Positions 9,049 to 17,265 of a DNA stretch of 64,000 nt are shown here, piece after piece (the stretch's first letter is position 1; every line of letters starts with the position of its first letter). The notes under the pieces are model-generated. The model was not told the origin of the DNA, ran no database searches, and saw only the letters and a program-made list of their open reading frames with translations. Position numbers and translations under genes: made by a program. This DNA is from Geodermatophilus arenarius (GTDB lineage Bacteria > Actinomycetota > Actinomycetes > Mycobacteriales > Geodermatophilaceae): contig NZ_JBHSGR010000010.1 in NCBI RefSeq assembly GCF_042654585.1, positions 98,794 to 162,793 on the forward strand, written 5' to 3'.

Positions 9049-9252
9049 CGCGTGTCCGGGGCGGCCGCACCGGGCAGCGGCAGACGGGCGCCACGGGGCC
9101 CGGCCGTGTGGTGGTCCGTGCGGGCCGCGGCGCCGCAGCGGCGGGTCGTCGGTGATCGCGGGTCACCTCTGTGGGTTGGCGAGGTCGAGGACGTGCACGG
9201 TGCGGCGGACGGTCGCGGGACGAGGGCGCCGGCCCCCCCCCCGGGGGACGCG

Positions 9253-10494
9253 GTGAGGGGGTTCCGCCCGGGGCGGCGGGAGGCGGATGCCGACGCGGAC
9301 CAGCTGCGGCGGCTGCTGGTGGAGACCGCCCGGCTGGAACGCCTCCAGGCCACCCTCCTGGACAACATCGTCGAGGGCGTGCTGCTCCAGGACCCCAGCG
9401 GACGGGTGATGGCGAGCAACCCGGCAGCCCGTCGCATCCTCGGGCTCAGCGCCGAGCGGCTGCACGGCCAGCAACTGAACCGGCTCCGCTCGGCGCTGCA
9501 CTCCGACGGCGGCAGCTGGTCGACCGACGAGCGACCCACCCGCTCGACGGTGCGCACCGCGACCGGCGTCCGTGGTCAGGTCGTCGGGATCCACCTCGAC
9601 GACGGCGAGCTGCGGTGGCTGTCGGTGAACACCGACCCGGTGACGCACCCCTCCGGAGAGGTCGAGTACGTCGTCTCCTCCATCCGCGACGTCACCGAGC
9701 AGCACGCGGCCGCCCTCGTCGAGCGGCAGGCCGCGCGGGAGCGCACCCGACGGGTCCGGCAGGTGCTGGAGGACGGCGGTCCGCGCGTCGTCGTCCAGCC
9801 CATCGTCGAGCTGGCCACCGGGCGGACGGTCGGCGTGGAGGCGCTCGCCCGCTTCCCCGGGCAGTTCGGTCACCCACCCGACGTCTGGTTCGCCGACGCC
9901 GCCGCCGTGGGGCTGGGGGTGCAGCTCGAGCTGGCCGCGGTCGAGCGCGCGCTCGCCACCCTCGACCGGCTGCCCCCCGACGTCTACCTGTCGGTGAACG
10001 CGACGCCGGCCGCGATCGGCTCCCCGGAGCTGGTCGAGCTGCTCACGGCGGCCCCTGCGGAGCGGCTGGTGCTGGAGATGACGGAGCACGACCCGGTCGC
10101 CGACTACGGCCGGTTGACCGAGCCGCTGGGCCGGCTGCGGCGGGCCGGGGTGCGGCTCGCGGTCGACGACGCCGGCTCGGGGTTCGCCTCCCTGCAGCAC
10201 ATCCTCGAGCTCGCCCCCGACGTCATCAAGCTCGACCGGGCCCTGGTGCGGGACGTCGACACCGACCCCGCCCGGGCGTCCCTGGCGGTCAGCCTCGTCC
10301 TCTTCGCCGACCGCATCGGCGCCGACCTGGTCGCCGAGGGGATCGAGAGCGAGTCCGAGCGGGCCGCCCTGGAGGGCGTGGGCGTCCGCTACGGCCAGGG
10401 CTTCCACCTGGGCCCTCCCGCCCCCGGCGCGGCGTTCGAGGAGCGGGCCGGCGCCGCCGTCCGCACGCGGGAGGCCGGGCGGTCCGGCCGCTGA
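9253..10494 (+). CDS. PAS-EAL protein, predicted c-di-GMP phosphodiesterase
   Basis: Cytoplasmic signalling protein of 413 aa. A PAS-like sensor covers about residues 30-150 (LDNIVEGVLLQDPSGRVMASNPAAR) and an EAL domain about 178-405. The EAL domain keeps the residues needed to hydrolyse cyclic di-GMP: EALAR near 196, the Asn in SVNAT, the Glu in LEMTE, DDAGSG for the DDFGTG loop, IKLD and AEGIE. No GGDEF domain is present, so this is a stand-alone phosphodiesterase. The GTG at 9253 is chosen for its GGGGG ribosome site; upstream the frame runs through the tRNA and is not coding. Lone gene after the tRNA terminator. Confidence 0.88.
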   Translation: MRGFRPGRREADADADQLRRLLVETARLERLQATLLDNIVEGVLLQDPSGRVMASNPAARRILGLSAERLHGQQLNRLRSALHSDGGSWSTDERPTRSTVRTATGVRGQVVGIHLDDGELRWLSVNTDPVTHPSGEVEYVVSSIRDVTEQHAAALVERQAARERTRRVRQVLEDGGPRVVVQPIVELATGRTVGVEALARFPGQFGHPPDVWFADAAAVGLGVQLELAAVERALATLDRLPPDVYLSVNATPAAIGSPELVELLTAAPAERLVLEMTEHDPVADYGRLTEPLGRLRRAGVRLAVDDAGSGFASLQHILELAPDVIKLDRALVRDVDTDPARASLAVSLVLFADRIGADLVAEGIESESERAALEGVGVRYGQGFHLGPPAPGAAFEERAGAAVRTREAGRSGR

Positions 10495-10501
10495 CGGCGG
10501 A

Positions 10502-10897
10502 CTACGCGGTGCCGGCGGTCTCCTGCAGGAAGGCGGCGGAGTCGTAGTAGGTGCGGACGCCGGTCAGCAGGCCGTCGTCGGACCCGTCGCCCTCGATCAC
10601 GGTGACGCCGCGGTAGGTGAACGGCTTCCCGTTGCGCAGCGTGCCGCGCGACTCCCACTCCAGCGCGGCCGTGTTCTCCCCGACGGACCGCGACGTGAAC
10701 GTCGTCTCCAGGTCGCCGAAGACGTTGCGGTAGTCCTCCCAGAAGCGCCGGGCGCCGTCGCGGCCGCGCGCCTCGTGGTCCTGGTTGAGCTTCATCAGCT
10801 CGGCGTCGTCGCCGGTGAGGTCGACCAGCGGCTGCGGGTCGCGCTCGGCGTCGAGGTGGTGCAGGGCGTCGGCGAAGCGCTCGGTGAGCGTGTGCAC
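10502..10897 (-). CDS. SnoaL-like/NTF2-fold protein
   Basis: Small 131-aa protein with the pattern of the SnoaL/NTF2 superfamily: N-terminal helices (TERFADALHHLDAERDPQPLVDL), then a beta-sheet region with FWEDYRNVFGDLETTF and WESRGTLRNGKPFTYRGVTVI. Members are cyclases, isomerases or ligand binders; no specific substrate can be assigned. The GTG at 10897 follows a clear GGAGG site 9 nt upstream. Tail-to-tail with the EAL gene. Confidence 0.85.
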   Translation of the reverse strand: MHTLTERFADALHHLDAERDPQPLVDLTGDDAELMKLNQDHEARGRDGARRFWEDYRNVFGDLETTFTSRSVGENTAALEWESRGTLRNGKPFTYRGVTVIEGDGSDDGLLTGVRTYYDSAAFLQETAGTA

Positions 10898-10971
10898 GGT
10901 GGTCCTCCGGGGCTCTCGGCTGCGGTCCCCCGGAGGGCTACCCGGCGGATGCGGGACGGACCCGCACCGGT

Positions 10972-11409
10972 TCAGGCGGCCGGCCGCCGTCCACCGCGCC
11001 GCTCGCCGAGGGTGCGGGCGAGCAGGACGACGCCCCACGGGCCGACGACCCACACCGGCCACGGGTAGACGAGGTCACCGCTGCCGAGCATCGACACCAG
11101 CCAGATGCCGACGACGATCACGCCGGTCACCAGCCAGCTCGTCCAGGCCGCGCGCAGGTCGTTCCCCCACGCGCCGTGCCAGGCGCCGCCGTACGCGGCC
11201 GCGGCGGCGGGGTGGGGCGCCGGGCGGGCGGGGTGGGGCAGGTCCGCGGTGAGCTCGGCCAGCTCGCCGTAGGTCCGGGCGGTGTGCGCGCGGGCCGACC
11301 GGTCCTCGTACTCGGCCAGGGTCAGCCGGCCGTCGGCCAGCGACTCGTCGAGGCGGGTGACGACGGCGGCGCGGTCGGCGTCGGCGGCGCGCAGGTGCGG
11401 CTCGGGCAT
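10972..11409 (-). CDS. DUF1707 membrane protein
   Basis: 145-aa protein. Residues 5-60 match the DUF1707 (SHOCT-like) N-terminal motif of actinobacteria (LRAADADRAAVVTRLDESLADGRLTLAEYEDR, TYGELAELTADLP). Two hydrophobic segments follow (WLVTGVIVVGIWLVSML and WPVWVVGPWGVVLLA), so it is a small membrane protein. Function unknown; similar proteins often sit near signalling genes. ATG 11409 has a GAGGAG ribosome site. Confidence 0.85.
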   Translation of the reverse strand: MPEPHLRAADADRAAVVTRLDESLADGRLTLAEYEDRSARAHTARTYGELAELTADLPHPARPAPHPAAAAAYGGAWHGAWGNDLRAAWTSWLVTGVIVVGIWLVSMLGSGDLVYPWPVWVVGPWGVVLLARTLGERRGGRRPAA

Positions 11410-11505
11410 CTCGGGGCTCCTCGTCGGCGGGTGACCCGAGTCTTTCCCGCCGCGACGGCGGTCACCATTGACAGACGTCACGAGTCGGCCGTGCGTCCTG
11501 CACGG

Positions 11506-12669
11506 TCAGCCGTTCGCGGGCACGGCCTCCCTGGCCAGGTGCTTGCCGATGACCATCCGCTGGATCTGGTTGGTGCCCTCGAAGATCTGCATGACCTTCG
11601 CCTCGCGCATGTACCGCTCGGCGGGGTGGTCGCGGGTGTAGCCGGCCCCGCCGAGCACCTGCACGGCGTCGGTGGTGACCTTCATGGCGGCGTCGGTGGC
11701 GACCAGCTTGGCGATGCTGGCCTGCCGGGCGTAGGGCTTGCCGGCGTCCTTGCGGCGGGCGGCGACCAGGTAGGTGGCGCGGGCGGACTCGACGGCGGCG
11801 GCCATGTCGGCCAGCAGGAACGCCACGCCCTGGTGGTCGACGATGCGCCGGCCGAACGCCTCCCGCTCGAGCGCGTAGGCGACCGCGACGTCGAGCGCGG
11901 ACTGCGCCAGCCCGACGGCGACGGCGCTGACCCCGAGCCGGCCGGAGTCCAGCGCGCCGAGGGCGATGGCCAGGCCGCGGCCGGGCTCGCCGACCATCCG
12001 GTCGGCGGGCACCGCGACGTCGTCGAGCCGGATGGCGGCGGTGGTGGAGCCGGTGAGGCCCATCTTCTGCTCGGGCGGCGCGGCGGAGAAGCCGGGCAGG
12101 TCGGGGGTGAGGTGGAAGCAGGAGATGGCCCGCTCGCCGTCGTCGGGGGTGCGCAGGAAGGTCGTGTAGAAGTCGGCCTGCCCGCCGTGGGTGACCCAGG
12201 CCTTCTCGCCGGTGGCCACCCAGCCGTCCTCGGTGGTCTTGGCGGCGGCGCGCATGGCCGCGGGGTCGGAGCCGGCGTGCGCCTCGGACAGGCAGTAGGC
12301 GCCGAGCAGCCGGCCGCCGACCATCTCCGGCAGCCACCGCTCGCGCTGCTCGGGGGTGCCGAACCGGTCGACCGGGCCGCAGGCGAGGGTGTGCACGCTC
12401 ACCCCCAGCGCGACGCTGGCCCAGCGCATGGCCAGCTCCTCGACCACCTGCAGGTAGACCGCGTAGGGCTGCCCGCCGCCGCCGACGTCCTCGCCGAAGG
12501 GCAGGCCCAGCAGGCCCGCCTCGCCGAGCAGGGTGAACACCTCCCGCGGGAAGCGCTCCTCGCGCTCGTACCCCGCGGCCCGCGGCGCCAGTTCGGCGTC
12601 GGCGATCTCGCGGGTGAGCGCGATGAGGTCGGCGGCCTCCTGGGTGGGCAGCTCACGGTCGACGGCCAC
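11506..12669 (-). CDS. acyl-CoA dehydrogenase
   Basis: FAD-dependent acyl-CoA dehydrogenase of 387 aa, beta-oxidation type. The family signatures are present: AYCLSEAHAGSD, a WVTHGG(Q) loop, KMGLTGSTTA and GGAGYTRDHPAERYMREAK. The C-terminal QIFEGTNQIQRM contains the catalytic Glu seen in short-chain/butyryl dehydrogenases. The GTG at 12669 follows GAGGGGG. It is divergent from a TetR gene with a palindromic operator between them, so it is likely the regulator's target. Substrate chain length is not evident. Confidence 0.92.
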   Translation of the reverse strand: MAVDRELPTQEAADLIALTREIADAELAPRAAGYEREERFPREVFTLLGEAGLLGLPFGEDVGGGGQPYAVYLQVVEELAMRWASVALGVSVHTLACGPVDRFGTPEQRERWLPEMVGGRLLGAYCLSEAHAGSDPAAMRAAAKTTEDGWVATGEKAWVTHGGQADFYTTFLRTPDDGERAISCFHLTPDLPGFSAAPPEQKMGLTGSTTAAIRLDDVAVPADRMVGEPGRGLAIALGALDSGRLGVSAVAVGLAQSALDVAVAYALEREAFGRRIVDHQGVAFLLADMAAAVESARATYLVAARRKDAGKPYARQASIAKLVATDAAMKVTTDAVQVLGGAGYTRDHPAERYMREAKVMQIFEGTNQIQRMVIGKHLAREAVPANG

Positions 12670-12707
12670 GGGGTCCCCCTCGTCGCGGATCAGCGGCAGT
12701 ACCGGCA

Positions 12708-12725
12708 ACAGTACGGCAGTACTGT
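12708..12725. promoter_or_regulatory. palindromic operator for TetR regulator
   Basis: Perfect inverted repeat ACAGTAC-GGCA-GTACTGT lies between the divergent acyl-CoA dehydrogenase and TetR genes, 39 bp before the first and 41 bp before the second. A further GGCAGTACCGG half-site is next to it at 12695-12705. The size and position fit a TetR dimer site that would control both directions. Confidence 0.6.
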
Positions 12726-12765
12726 CCGTCGTCCAGGGGCATGCTGTCCGCCCGGAGGAGGTGCC

Positions 12766-13353
12766 GTGACGACGACCGACACCGGCGAGCGGCGGCTGAC
12801 CGCGCGCCAGGCGCAGCTGCTCGACCAGCTCACCGAGGTGTTCCTCGCCGAGGGCTTCGCCGGGTTCACCCTCGAGGACCTCGCCGTCCGGCTGCGCTGC
12901 TCCAAGACGACGCTGTACGCGCTCGCCGACAGCAAGGAGCAGCTCGCCGTCCGGGTGGTGCGGCACTTCTTCCGCCGGGCGACGGCCGCCGTCGAGGCGC
13001 GGACCGCCGGGGAGACCGATCCGGCGCGGCGGGTCACCGCGTACCTGGAGGCCGTGGCGGGGGAGCTGACCCCGGCGTCGCGGGCGTTCTACCGCGACCT
13101 GGAGGCGTTCCCGCCGGGACGGGCCGTGTACGAGCACAACACCGCCGCCGCCGCCGAGCGGGTGACCGCGATGATCGCCGACGGCGTCGCGGCCGGCCGG
13201 TTCCGCGAGGTGCACCCGGCCCTGGTGGCCGACACCGTCACCACGCTGATGTCGCGCATCGGCCGGGGCGATACCGCCCGCGCCACCGGCCTGGACGACG
13301 CCGCCGCCTACCGCGAGCTCGCCGCGCTGCTGCTGCACGGGATCAGCCGGTGA
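12766..13353 (+). CDS. TetR-family transcriptional regulator
   Basis: 195-aa regulator. The N-terminal helix-turn-helix (residues 10-60) shows FLAEGFAGFTLEDLAVRLRCSKTTLYALADSKEQL, typical of TetR; the rest is the ligand-binding helical domain. GTG 12766 has a GGAGGAG ribosome site. It is divergent from the acyl-CoA dehydrogenase and 4-bp overlapped with a GNAT gene, so it probably regulates both through the palindrome upstream. An acyl-CoA ligand is a reasonable guess from the target. Confidence 0.9.
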   Translation: MTTTDTGERRLTARQAQLLDQLTEVFLAEGFAGFTLEDLAVRLRCSKTTLYALADSKEQLAVRVVRHFFRRATAAVEARTAGETDPARRVTAYLEAVAGELTPASRAFYRDLEAFPPGRAVYEHNTAAAAERVTAMIADGVAAGRFREVHPALVADTVTTLMSRIGRGDTARATGLDDAAAYRELAALLLHGISR

Positions 13354-13820
13354 CGGTCCTGCTCGAGCCCGCCGCCTGGGACGACGACGAGGTGCGCCGG
13401 CTGACCACCGCCCAGCAGGCCGAGCTGCGGGCCCGCTACGGCGGCGACGGCGAGCCGGGGACGCCGCCGTCGGCCGCGGACGTCAGCGTCGTCCTGGTCG
13501 CACGGGACCCGGACGGGACGGCGGTCGGCTGCGGTGCGCTGCGCGCCCTGGGCGACGGCGCGGCCGAGGTCAAGCGCATGTACGTGGCGCCGGAGGCCCG
13601 CGGCCGGGGCGTGTCCAAGCTGGTGCTCGCGGGGCTGGAGGCCGCGGCGCGCGAGCGCGGCTGGACGACGCTGCGGCTGGAGACCGGCCCGCGCCAGCCC
13701 GAGGCGATCGCGCTGTACGAGGGGGCGGGCTACCGTCCGATCCCCGCGTTCGGCGCCTACGTCGACGCCCCGGACGCCGGGTGCTCGCTGTACTACGAGC
13801 GGGACCTCGGCCCGGCCTGA
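13350..13820 (+). CDS. GNAT-family N-acetyltransferase
   Basis: 156-aa acetyltransferase. The acetyl-CoA-binding loop is clear: VKRMYVAPEARGRGVSKLVLAGLE (R/Q-x-x-G-x-G/A), followed by LRLETGPRQPEAIALYEGAGYRPI. Substrate unknown. GTG 13350 overlaps the TetR stop by 4 bp, so the two are co-translated. Confidence 0.9.
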   Translation: MTVLLEPAAWDDDEVRRLTTAQQAELRARYGGDGEPGTPPSAADVSVVLVARDPDGTAVGCGALRALGDGAAEVKRMYVAPEARGRGVSKLVLAGLEAAARERGWTTLRLETGPRQPEAIALYEGAGYRPIPAFGAYVDAPDAGCSLYYERDLGPA

Positions 13821-14016
13821 CCGGGATCGGGGTCAGGCCGGCAGGAGGTCGTCGGCCTCGTCGGGCAGCGTCCACGCCGGGTGCCGGTGAAGCAGCAGAC
13901 CGGAGGCCAGCCACGGCAGGAAGCCGAGGCAGAGGGTCAGGGCGGTGTGCCGGGTGCCGGCGGCGAGGGCGATGCCGCCCCGCGAACCGGATCCGGGCGA
14001 CCGGACATGAAGAGGT

Positions 14017-14697
14017 GTGACGACCTCACCTCCCGCGGCTGGATCATCACCAGCCGTGACAGCGCTCCCTGAGAACCGGGTGGCGGACCCGCCGCCGGGC
14101 GCCGTCCCGCTGCGCGCGCTGCCGTCGTCGCTGCCGACCGACGCCGAGGTGCTCGCCGGGTCGCTCGCCGAACCGGAGGTGTTCGCGACGCTGTTCGACC
14201 GGCACGCCGCCGCGGTGCACCGCTACCTGGGCCGGCGGGTCGGTGAGCTGGCCGACGACCTGCTCAGCGAGACGTTCCTCGTCGCCTTCCGCCGACGGGC
14301 CGACTACCGGCCGGAGCGCCTGGACGTGCGGCCCTGGCTGATCGGCATCGCGACCAACCTGGTGCACGGCGCCGCGCGGGCCGAGCGGCGCCGCTACCGG
14401 GCGCTGGCCCGGGCGGCGGCCGAGCCGGACGCCCGCCCCGACGACGACCCGCACGACCGGCTCGACGCCGAGGCGCTGCGCGGCCCGCTGGCGGCTGCGC
14501 TCGCCGGGCTCAAGGCCCCCGACCGCGACGTCCTGCTGCTCGTGGCCTGGGGCGACCTGTCCTACGAGGAGGTCGCCACGGTGCTCGGCGTCCCGGTGGG
14601 CACCGTCCGTTCCCGCCTGCACCGCGCCCGCCGCCAGACCCGTGCCGTGCTCGAGGCGCCCACCCTGTCCGACCTGCTGTCGGAGGAGACCCGATGA
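14017..14697 (+). CDS. ECF-type RNA polymerase sigma factor
   Basis: 226-aa sigma-70 family protein. Region 2 is at about residues 55-120 (FDRHAAAVHRYLGRRV, DDLLSETFLVAFRR, RPWLIGIATNL); region 4 is at about 160-210 (APDRDVLLLVAWGDLSYEEVATVLGVPVGTVRSRLHRARR). It overlaps by 4 bp a membrane protein of CU044_5270 type, which probably holds it inactive until a signal arrives. GTG 14017 is kept although its ribosome site (GAGG) is very close; GTG 14056 is an alternative. The 196 bp before it contain no gene I can support. Confidence 0.9.
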   Translation: MTTSPPAAGSSPAVTALPENRVADPPPGAVPLRALPSSLPTDAEVLAGSLAEPEVFATLFDRHAAAVHRYLGRRVGELADDLLSETFLVAFRRRADYRPERLDVRPWLIGIATNLVHGAARAERRRYRALARAAAEPDARPDDDPHDRLDAEALRGPLAAALAGLKAPDRDVLLLVAWGDLSYEEVATVLGVPVGTVRSRLHRARRQTRAVLEAPTLSDLLSEETR

Positions 14698-15791
14698 ACG
14701 AGACGACCCTGCTCCGCGAGGCCGGGCCCGAGGCGCCGGCGCTGACGCCCGCCGCGCGCGCGGCCGCCCGCGCCGCCCTGCTGGAGGAGATCGCGGCGGC
14801 CGGGACCCGCCGGTGGCGGTCGCGGCTGCCCGGGCGGCGGGTGTCGCTGCGCATCGGTACCGCGCTGGTCGCCGTCGCCGCCGCCTGGACGACGGCGGTC
14901 GTGGTCGCGCCCGAGGACGCCGTGCCGCAGTCCCCCGCCCCGTCGGCCGCCGCGCCGGCGCCGGGCGGGATCACGCTGGTCGCGGCCGAGGCCGTCACCT
15001 TCCCGGTCGCCCTCGACCCGGAGCCCGAGGGGCTGGCGCCGCTCCACAGCCGGCGCGGTGGCATGCCCCGGTACGGGAGCACGCCGCCGTACTTCGTCGC
15101 CGCCTACGAGCCCGCGTACCTGGTCTCCGGCGGCCCCGGTGCCACCGAACCGGCGTCGGGCGACCCGGGCCGGGTCCTGCTCGGCCTCTATCCGGAGGAC
15201 CCCCGGTCCTCGGAGGAGTACGGGTTCTGGCCGGAGGGCGAGCCGACCGGGACGGCGACCGTCGACGGCGCCGAGGCCTCCGTCTGGACGGAGGACGGCA
15301 CGGTCAGCCTGCTGTGGGAGCGCCCGGACGGGCAGTGGGTGTGGCTGGCGGGCGAGGGCGCCCAGGCCCGCGCCGAGGCGCTGGTCGCGGTGGGGGAGTC
15401 GATCGTCGACCGGCCGCAGCCGGTGGGGCTCCAGTTCGGGTTGGCGCCGGCCGGCTGGTCGGTGGGCGGCTACGAGGAGAGCCGGAGCCTCGACCTGGTC
15501 AGCGACGCCGATCCGCTGCAGTCGCTGCGGCTCAGCGCGACGGGTGCCCAGTACACCGGGACCATCGACGGGCTCCTCGACGGGATGCCGACGGCCGCCC
15601 CGGTGGAGACGGTGACGGTCCAGGGCCGGCCGGGGCGCCTGGCGCTCCTGACCGGTGACGCCGGGACCCCGCCCTCCTGGACGCTCCTCGGCCAGCTCCC
15701 CGACGGGCGGTTCTTCCAACTCCTGGCACCGCAGGAGCTGACCCGCGAGCAGCTGCTGCAGATCGGTGAGCAGGTGACCGCCGCATCCTGA
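14694..15791 (+). CDS. CU044_5270-like membrane protein, putative sigma partner
   Basis: 365-aa protein with a short cytoplasmic N-terminus (LTPAARAAARAALLEEIAA), one membrane span at about residues 52-72 and a large outside region with no motif I recognise. Actinobacterial proteins of this build are commonly encoded directly after ECF sigma factors and are thought to act as anti-sigma or sensor proteins. No zinc-binding HxxxCxxC motif is visible, so it is not a ZAS anti-sigma factor. The start overlaps the sigma stop (ATGA). Its stop lies in a large hairpin shared with the next gene. Confidence 0.85.
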   Translation: MNETTLLREAGPEAPALTPAARAAARAALLEEIAAAGTRRWRSRLPGRRVSLRIGTALVAVAAAWTTAVVVAPEDAVPQSPAPSAAAPAPGGITLVAAEAVTFPVALDPEPEGLAPLHSRRGGMPRYGSTPPYFVAAYEPAYLVSGGPGATEPASGDPGRVLLGLYPEDPRSSEEYGFWPEGEPTGTATVDGAEASVWTEDGTVSLLWERPDGQWVWLAGEGAQARAEALVAVGESIVDRPQPVGLQFGLAPAGWSVGGYEESRSLDLVSDADPLQSLRLSATGAQYTGTIDGLLDGMPTAAPVETVTVQGRPGRLALLTGDAGTPPSWTLLGQLPDGRFFQLLAPQELTREQLLQIGEQVTAAS

Positions 15792-15859
15792 CCGCGAGCA
15801 CGCGTGCACGGCCGTCCGCTGGGGGAGCGGGCGGCCGTGCACGCGTGCGGGCGCGGTCA
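15789..15859. terminator. large bidirectional terminator/cruciform
   Basis: Main stem: 15798-15820 pairs with 15826-15848, 23 bp with one G-T/T-G position and a GGGGG loop; the outer 16 bp are perfect. A second outer stem pairs 15789-15796 (TGACCGCG) with 15852-15859 (CGCGGTCA). The two TGA stop codons of the convergent genes are part of this outer stem and pair with each other. It probably ends transcription from both sides. Confidence 0.75.
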
Positions 15860-17032
15860 GGCGGCGGGGGCGAGCAGCGGCGCGGGGGTGGTGATCTCGG
15901 TGCCGTCGGGCCGGTGGGTGCGCCATCGGCCGTCCGGTTGTCGCTCGACCCGGAACCCGTGGTGGACCTTGGTGTGGTGGCGCTCGCACAGCAGGGCTGC
16001 GTTGTCGAGGCTGGTGTCGCCACCGTCGATCCAGTGGACCAGGTGGTGCACGTCGCACCACCACGTCGGCGCCCCGCACCCGGCGAACACGCACCCGCCG
16101 TCGCGCAGTTCCGCCGCCTTGCGGAGGTGGCGGCTCATCAGCCGCTGCTCGCGGCCGAGGTCCAGCGGGGCGCCGTCGGGGCCGAACACCACCCGGGACA
16201 CCGCGCCGTCGCAGGCCAGCCACCGCGCGCGGGCGGCGGAGATCGTCGCCCCGAAGCCCATCCGCCCGGCGTTCGGACGCTCGTGCGGGTCGACCAGGTC
16301 GTCGAGGTCGATGACGACGGCGAGCTGCGGCTTGTGCCCGCGCAGCGTGGGCAGCGAGCCGGCGGCCAGCACGTTGTCCGCGACCTGCACCAGCGCGTCG
16401 CCGAGCCGCTGGGCGCGGGTGCGCTCGTCGCCGGCGGGGCGATCGGCCTGCACATGGGCCTCGAGTGCGGTCTGCAGCCTCTCCCCGCCGACCGCGTCCA
16501 GGTGCCCGCGGATCGTGAGGGAGCCGTCGGCGTGCCGGGACAACGTCAACGACCGGCCCTCGGTGGGGTCCGGTTCCGGTCCGTCGGGATCGAGGGCGTT
16601 GCAGTAGTGCTGCACCACCGCGACGAGGTCGGCGTGCGACTGCTCGATCGCCACGCCGGTGAGCACCGCGTCGACCACCGCCAGGTCCACACGCTGGTCG
16701 GCGGCCGAGGCCAGCCGCTCGGGGGTCACCGCCCGCGCCGCGACGGCGACCTGCTCGGCGGACACGAGACCGGCGTCGTGCGCCTCGGCGAGGGCGGGCA
16801 GGTGCTCCAGCGCCCGCCCGGTGCGCACCAGCCGGGAGGCCTCGGCGGCCGACAGCCGGCAGTGCCCGCGCAGCCAGGAGGCCATCGACCTCAGCCCGTC
16901 CCGCTCGGGTGCCTGCTCGAGTTCGGCGGCCCGGACCCGACGGGCGAGGCGGGCGTCGATCCGGTTGCGCTCGGCGACCAGCGCGGCGACGTCGTCGAGG
17001 ACGTCCCCGCTCCCCGGCTCACCCGAACACAT
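15857..17032 (-). CDS. DUF222/13E12-type HNH endonuclease-like protein
   Basis: 391-aa protein of the DUF222 (13E12 repeat) family. Residues 10-290 are the helical DUF222 region. The C-terminal HNH nuclease shows CVFAGCG, CDVHHLVHWIDGG and LCERHHTKVHHG, so the Cys pair, catalytic His and HH motif are intact. The family is multicopy in actinobacteria and has been linked to mobile or restriction-like roles, but its function is not settled. Start at ATG 17032 has no clear ribosome site, which suggests a leaderless mRNA. A second, broken family member is at 52726-54082. Confidence 0.88.
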   Translation of the reverse strand: MCSGEPGSGDVLDDVAALVAERNRIDARLARRVRAAELEQAPERDGLRSMASWLRGHCRLSAAEASRLVRTGRALEHLPALAEAHDAGLVSAEQVAVAARAVTPERLASAADQRVDLAVVDAVLTGVAIEQSHADLVAVVQHYCNALDPDGPEPDPTEGRSLTLSRHADGSLTIRGHLDAVGGERLQTALEAHVQADRPAGDERTRAQRLGDALVQVADNVLAAGSLPTLRGHKPQLAVVIDLDDLVDPHERPNAGRMGFGATISAARARWLACDGAVSRVVFGPDGAPLDLGREQRLMSRHLRKAAELRDGGCVFAGCGAPTWWCDVHHLVHWIDGGDTSLDNAALLCERHHTKVHHGFRVERQPDGRWRTHRPDGTEITTPAPLLAPAA

Positions 17033-17265
17033 GATCGAAGAATAGTCGATCAGAGACCCCGGCGCGACGTGAATCCGCAGCTCAGAGCCGTGTCCACAGA
17101 TCCCGGGAGGACCTTGACAGGCGGGGGAGCGGGGACATGAGCAGCCTCGGCCGGCGACCTGGCCGGGCCGCGGCACCGTCGAGCTGGCCCACGAGGCGGA
17201 CGGCGTCGTCCTCCCGCTCGATCACGGGCTGGGCCCGCGCGGCGCCGGTGTGGTGGGGTGAGCCG

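Noticed and set aside
13833..13990. Minus-strand fragment resembling a short membrane protein end (LCLGFLPWLASGLLLHRHPAW)
   Set aside because: No start codon in frame and no recognised family; could be a gene remnant but the evidence is too weak to annotate.
17137..17257. ATG with a good ribosome site, and a second frame reading GRGTVELAHEADGVVLPLDHGLG, before the epimerase gene
   Set aside because: The second frame has no start codon and the first gives non-protein-like sequence. Possibly a frameshifted remnant; not supported as a gene.
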